DNA from: an uncultured Pirellulaceae bacterium
Lineage (GTDB): Bacteria; Planctomycetota; Planctomycetia; Pirellulales; Pirellulaceae
Reading direction: 5' to 3'
NCBI GenBank assembly: GCA_947258905.1
Contig: CAMYKF010000712.1
Location: forward strand, 3,003-11,802
Length of the DNA: 8,800 nucleotides
The notes beneath the pieces were generated by a model. That model worked only from the letters and a program-made list of their open reading frames with translations, did not search any database and was not told the origin of the DNA. The translations under genes were made by a program, and so were the position numbers. Below, piece after piece: positions 6,581 through 8,800 of the stretch; the stretch's first letter is position 1; each line of letters opens with the position of its first letter.

Positions 6581-6742
6581 CTACAAGCTGCGCCCGGCGA
6601 GCGATTCGTCGTCCGTTTCGTTGACGGCTCCGATCTCGTCCATCAGTGCCTTCCATTCCCGCAGGCCTTCATCATCGGTCAGCACGTCCACCATCAGGTG
6701 GCCGTCACGTTTGTTCAGCTGTCCCCATAGCTGGCCCGTTGC
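6581..6742 (-). pseudogene. Coding-like stretch just past the isomerase stop (small gene or gene remnant)
   Basis: On the minus strand, immediately after the isomerase TAA and in the same frame, 53 sense codons run to a TAG at 6583-6581. The translation looks like real protein: it contains QLWGQLNKRDGHLMVDVL, TDDEGLREWKALMDEIGAV and NETDDESLAGRSL, amphipathic and acidic with few rare residues. The only ATG in frame is at 6694 and gives 37 residues (MVDVLTDDEGLREW...), with no good ribosome-binding site. The protein-like pattern continues 16 codons upstream of that ATG, which has no start codon other than CTG. Possibilities are the 3' remnant of a decayed gene, a 37-residue small protein, or a readthrough extension of the isomerase. 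I do not recognise the family. Confidence 0.35.
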
Positions 6743-7684
6743 TTACTTCAGTCCCAGGCAATCATCGAGGGCAGCGGAAATTTCCGCCAGGCGATCCGCC
6801 CCACCGCCGCCAACTTCCGCTGCGGCCCAACCATAAAAGTTGATTTCCTGCAGAGCATCACGAACGTCGGCCCAATCAATATCATCTTCGCCCAGTTTGG
6901 CCCAGTTCTGATTGGCTCGCGAGTAGCCCTTCACATCGAGTTTGACGATGCGTTTGCCGAGCGTGCGAATCCACTGTCCGCAATCACCGTATTTCCAGTG
7001 ATTGCCGACATCGAATTGCATGCCCACCCAGGGCGAGTTCAATTCGTCAACGAAGCGCACGAATTTGTCGGCCGTCTGATTCTCGTCACCTTCATGATCG
7101 TAGAGAAAGTGATTCCAGACGTTTTCAATCGCGATCACAACACCCAGTCGCGCGGCCAGCGGAATCGCTTTGGCAATGTTCTCGATGGCCCGGGGCCAGA
7201 TTTCGTCTTCCGGCCCGTCCTGACCATGTCCCACGACGAGCAACGCCGTATTGCCACCGACGGCATGCGTATCGCGAATCGCCGTTTGCAAATCCTGCAA
7301 TGCCTGGGCTCTTTGCCCGGCGTCCGGACTGGAGTGTCGAATGCTCCAGTGGGTCGAGCACACGGTCCCATCGACTGGCAAACCGGATTCGGCAATCGCC
7401 TTGCTTGTTTCCTCCACACTCATACCGGGCGAGTTCATTTCGATGCCGTCAAACCCGGCAGTCCGGGCCGCCTTGAATTTGTCGACCAGCGACCCGTCCA
7501 CTTTGACCATGCCGATTTTCAACGATTTGAGGATGCGCCGGTCCTCGGCCTGCCGAGTTCGGGGCTGCAGTAACGGCTTAACGCTGGCCGGCAGCGACAT
7601 ACCGCTGGAAGCTGTCAAAAGACAGGCGGCCGCACCTGAACGAACAAAACTGCGACGGGAAAATCTTGTGTCATGATCAGGCAT
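6743..7684 (-). CDS. Tat-exported sugar phosphate isomerase/epimerase-like TIM-barrel protein
   Basis: A 313-residue protein of the xylose isomerase-like TIM-barrel family. The N-terminus carries a twin-arginine signal, FSRRSFVRSG (8-17) followed by a hydrophobic stretch AAACLLTASSGMSLPAS, so it is probably folded and loaded with metal before export. The barrel starts at about 54 (KSLKIGMVKVDG). Expected metal ligands by family position are Glu187 (IAIENVW), Asp225 (MQFDVGNHW) and Glu290 (AAAEVGGGG). The position usually filled by His in a VHxKD-type motif is Asp250 here (VKLDVKGYSR). The block LGEDDIDWADVRDALQEINFYGW near the end is typical of the family. The open frame extends to 7867, but the start at 7684 is chosen because it places the Tat motif correctly and has GGCGGAG about 7 bases upstream. 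Substrate is unknown; planctomycete paralogues are numerous and mostly uncharacterised. Confidence 0.88.
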   Translation of the reverse strand: MPDHDTRFSRRSFVRSGAAACLLTASSGMSLPASVKPLLQPRTRQAEDRRILKSLKIGMVKVDGSLVDKFKAARTAGFDGIEMNSPGMSVEETSKAIAESGLPVDGTVCSTHWSIRHSSPDAGQRAQALQDLQTAIRDTHAVGGNTALLVVGHGQDGPEDEIWPRAIENIAKAIPLAARLGVVIAIENVWNHFLYDHEGDENQTADKFVRFVDELNSPWVGMQFDVGNHWKYGDCGQWIRTLGKRIVKLDVKGYSRANQNWAKLGEDDIDWADVRDALQEINFYGWAAAEVGGGGADRLAEISAALDDCLGLK

Positions 7685-7770
7685 TGAGCGACTCCGCCGG
7701 GATGTTCTTTTTTGGGACCACGTCACCAGTTTAACAAATAGGCGGGCGGCTGAGATGTTTTTGTGTCCCC

Positions 7771-7817
7771 GGGCGTCGCTGCCCAATGCCCCGGCATTTT
7801 CAGGGCTCGGGAGCCTG
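7771..7817. other. Three adjacent small hairpins (possible structured RNA)
   Basis: GGGC (7771-7774) pairs with GCCC (7781-7784). AATGC (7785-7789) pairs with GCATT (7794-7798) around CCCG and runs into TTTT. CAGG plus CT (7801-7807, one bulge) pairs with AGCCTG (7812-7817) around CGGG. Each is weak alone; their tight packing is what stands out. On the minus strand they would lie in the leader of the isomerase gene. Confidence 0.25.
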
Positions 7818-7900
7818 GCAAATACGAGCCAAACGCAAAATCCAGATGCGGTGTAACAAAGTATCACGGATTACGCTCATGTCTGTGTTCCCTGGGTGGA

Positions 7901-7919
7901 GCCCCCGTTTTTTGCGGGC
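7901..7919 (+). terminator. Weak stem around a T-tract
   Basis: CCCG (7904-7907) pairs with CGGG (7915-7918) around a loop of six T and one G. Only four base pairs are solid, and the T-tract is inside the loop rather than after the stem. No gene on either strand obviously ends here. Confidence 0.15.
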
Positions 7920-7976
7920 CTGGGGTCAGGGTTGTTGATGTGAGTGATGGAGCCCGATCGCACAGTTGAACGATCG

Positions 7977-8012
7977 CAGGTGTCACGCGTCGAGTTTCGG
8001 GCGTGACACCTG
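7977..8012. promoter_or_regulatory. Perfect 12-base inverted repeat with 12-base loop
   Basis: CAGGTGTCACGC (7977-7988) and GCGTGACACCTG (8001-8012) are exact reverse complements separated by 12 bases. The loop can close further with CGA (7991-7993) and TCG (7997-7999). It is the strongest hairpin in the window. It lies about 110 bases upstream of the predicted sigma-factor -35 box and about 290 bases upstream of the isomerase start. No T-tract follows on either strand, so an operator or structured RNA fits as well as a terminator. Confidence 0.55.
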
Positions 8013-8093
8013 TTGCTTCATCTCATCCATCACCACCCTTCCACGCACAAATGTTGCCTGGACCCGAGAGTTTTCACGGACACAAGACATTAC

Positions 8094-8100
8094 GGAGGTG
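8094..8100 (+). promoter_or_regulatory. Shine-Dalgarno-like GGAGGTG for an alternative sigma-factor start
   Basis: GGAGG (8094-8098) precedes an in-frame ATG at 8110 by 11 bases, slightly longer than ideal. Starting there would add 25 residues (MWSTSKSASSQP...) rich in Ser, Ala and Pro before the family-like start at 8185. Confidence 0.3.
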
Positions 8101-8121
8101 GTCAATTTCATGTGGTCAACA

Positions 8122-8150
8122 TCGAAAAGCGCGTCGTCGCAGCCTATAAT
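8122..8150 (+). promoter_or_regulatory. Sigma-70-like promoter upstream of the ECF sigma factor
   Basis: The -10 box TATAAT (8145-8150) matches the consensus fully. TCGAAA (8122-8127) matches 4 of 6 bases of TTGACA, with a spacer of exactly 17. Transcription would begin near 8157, giving a leader of about 28 bases to the ATG at 8185. It would exclude the alternative start at 8110. Confidence 0.5.
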
Positions 8151-8184
8151 CGACTCACCGGCCGATTCCTTACCAGCAGTTTGC

Positions 8185-8778
8185 ATGGCAGATACGTCAG
8201 TAAGTTTTCTGGATTCGCTCAAGGCCGACGGTGCGTCGGAGTCCTGGCGGGAGTTCGTGGATCTGTACACGCCGTTGATCCGCATTTGGCTGGGGGGCCA
8301 GCACGTGCGTGACCAGGAACGCGACGACGTTACCCAGGAAGTGATCTCCGTGGTCCTGCGCAAGCTGCCCGAGTTTCAACGGCAACGCACAGGATCGTTT
8401 CGCAGCTGGTTGAAACAAATCACCATTTTTTGCTGGCAAAATTATCGCCGAAAACATATCAACCGCGTCGCTGCTGTCGGCGGCAGTGACTTCGGTCAAA
8501 TGATCGTCGAACTGGAAGACCCGGACAGCCAGATGAGTCGTCGCTGGGACGACCAGCATGACCAGTACGTGTTGCAACAGCTGCTGGAAAAAATCCGGCC
8601 CGGCGTGCGTCAATCCACCTGGGACGCGTTTCGCGCCGTGACCATCGACGGCCAGACTCCCGAACAGGCTGCCGGCCAGTTGGGTATGTCCGTCAACGCC
8701 GTGTATGTGGCCAAGTCCCGCGTACTCAGCCAGCTGCGACAACTCAGCGAAGGCCTCGTTGACTGGAAAGAGGACTAA
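8185..8778 (+). CDS. ECF-type RNA polymerase sigma factor
   Basis: A 197-residue sigma factor with the two essential domains. Sigma-2 spans about 20-92, with WREFVDLYTPLIRIWL, the core-binding DDVTQEVISVVLRKLPEF (47-64), and the -10-contacting part GSFRSWLKQITIFCWQNYRRK (70-90). Sigma-4 spans about 138-190, with the helix-turn-helix TPEQAAGQLGMSVNAVYVAKSRVL (158-181). The opening MADTSVSFLDSLKAD and the AVYVAKSRVL recognition helix are typical of planctomycetal ECF factors, which are often encoded beside Ser/Thr kinases rather than classical anti-sigma factors (from memory). The window ends 22 bases past the stop, so the partner is not visible. The start at 8185 is chosen from family length and the promoter at 8122-8150. 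An upstream ATG at 8110 has a better ribosome-binding site, and the open frame runs back to 7966. Confidence 0.88.
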   Translation: MADTSVSFLDSLKADGASESWREFVDLYTPLIRIWLGGQHVRDQERDDVTQEVISVVLRKLPEFQRQRTGSFRSWLKQITIFCWQNYRRKHINRVAAVGGSDFGQMIVELEDPDSQMSRRWDDQHDQYVLQQLLEKIRPGVRQSTWDAFRAVTIDGQTPEQAAGQLGMSVNAVYVAKSRVLSQLRQLSEGLVDWKED

Positions 8779-8800
8779 AGGGCATTTCAAAACTGTTTTG

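Larger units (their letters stand above)
6415..6742. other. 328-base region between the cytochrome and isomerase genes
   Basis: It contains the coding-like stretch (6581-6742), two hairpins (6568-6580 and 6507-6534), and about 90 bases just upstream of the cytochrome start. The last part should hold the cytochrome promoter. I see only a poor -10-like TATAGC on the minus strand near 6460, without a matching -35. Confidence 0.5.
7685..8184. other. 500-base divergent region without a convincing gene, rich in hairpins
   Basis: The frames here extend the two flanking genes upstream but lack family-like sequence, so I call no gene. It holds three back-to-back hairpins (7771-7817), a T-tract with a weak stem (7901-7919), two CGATCGCA boxes (7955 and 7971), a perfect 12-base inverted repeat (7977-8012), a GGAGGTG motif (8094-8100) and a good promoter (8122-8150). 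The promoter of the isomerase on the minus strand must also lie here, but I cannot identify it. Confidence 0.55.

Noticed and set aside
7685..7867. N-terminal extension of the isomerase to 7867.
   Set aside because: It would bury the twin-arginine motif 70 residues inside the protein and ignores the ribosome-binding site before 7684.
1159..7930. A shared 10-mer TGGGGTCAGG (minus strand at 1168-1159, plus strand at 7921-7930), reminiscent of flanks of REP-associated transposase elements.
   Set aside because: A 10-base match within 8.8 kb is expected by chance many times, and no transposase or extended repeat surrounds either copy.
7976..8184. Extension of the sigma factor back to the ATG at 7966 (73 extra residues).
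   Set aside because: The extra translation crosses the perfect inverted repeat, is rich in Cys, Thr and Arg without family similarity, and bypasses the promoter and family start at 8185.

Overview
The window looks like ordinary chromosomal DNA from a Planctomycete, most likely of the Pirellulales/Planctomycetales type. This is an inference from gene content: a PEP-CTERM protein, a Tat-exported sugar-phosphate isomerase/epimerase-like protein, an ECF sigma factor with the short planctomycetal layout, a cysteine-rich outer-membrane barrel protein with an N-terminal coiled coil, and a small class II-like cytochrome c. Base composition is moderately GC-rich and even. I see no insertion sequence, CRISPR array, tRNA or rRNA, and no clear sign of recent transfer.

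Layout, left to right. The 3' part of an ABC-2 type permease (+) runs in from the left edge and ends at 1024. It faces a PEP-CTERM protein (-, 1169-1975) across a 144-base gap that holds a hairpin and a 7-base tandem repeat. A divergent intergenic region (1976-2233) with a strong nested hairpin separates the PEP-CTERM gene from a two-gene ABC operon (+). That operon is a MacB/LolD-type ATPase (2234-2902) overlapping by ATGA with an FtsX/MacB-like permease (2899-4071). The permease runs tail to tail into an outer-membrane beta-barrel protein (-, 4097-5197). Divergent from the barrel gene is a small two-helix-pore potassium channel (+, 5389-5871). Its stop codon abuts the stop of a c-type cytochrome gene (-, 5872-6414). 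A Tat-exported TIM-barrel protein (-, 6743-7684) follows, with an in-frame coding-like stretch just past its stop. A gene-poor, hairpin-rich region of about 500 bases (7685-8184) leads to an ECF sigma factor (+, 8185-8778) at the right edge.

The only clear functional unit is the ATPase-permease pair, which should form one mechanotransmission-type ABC transporter. Most other genes are single-gene units in alternating directions, and nothing shows that they share a pathway. Many products act at or outside the inner membrane: two transporters, the channel, the porin-like barrel, the cytochrome, the Tat substrate and the PEP-CTERM protein.

I did not find a convincing new multi-gene system. The items most worth checking are the histidine-bearing, three-helix FtsX-like permease, the coding-like stretch after the isomerase, the perfect 12-base inverted repeat upstream of the sigma factor, and the nested hairpin upstream of the ABC operon.
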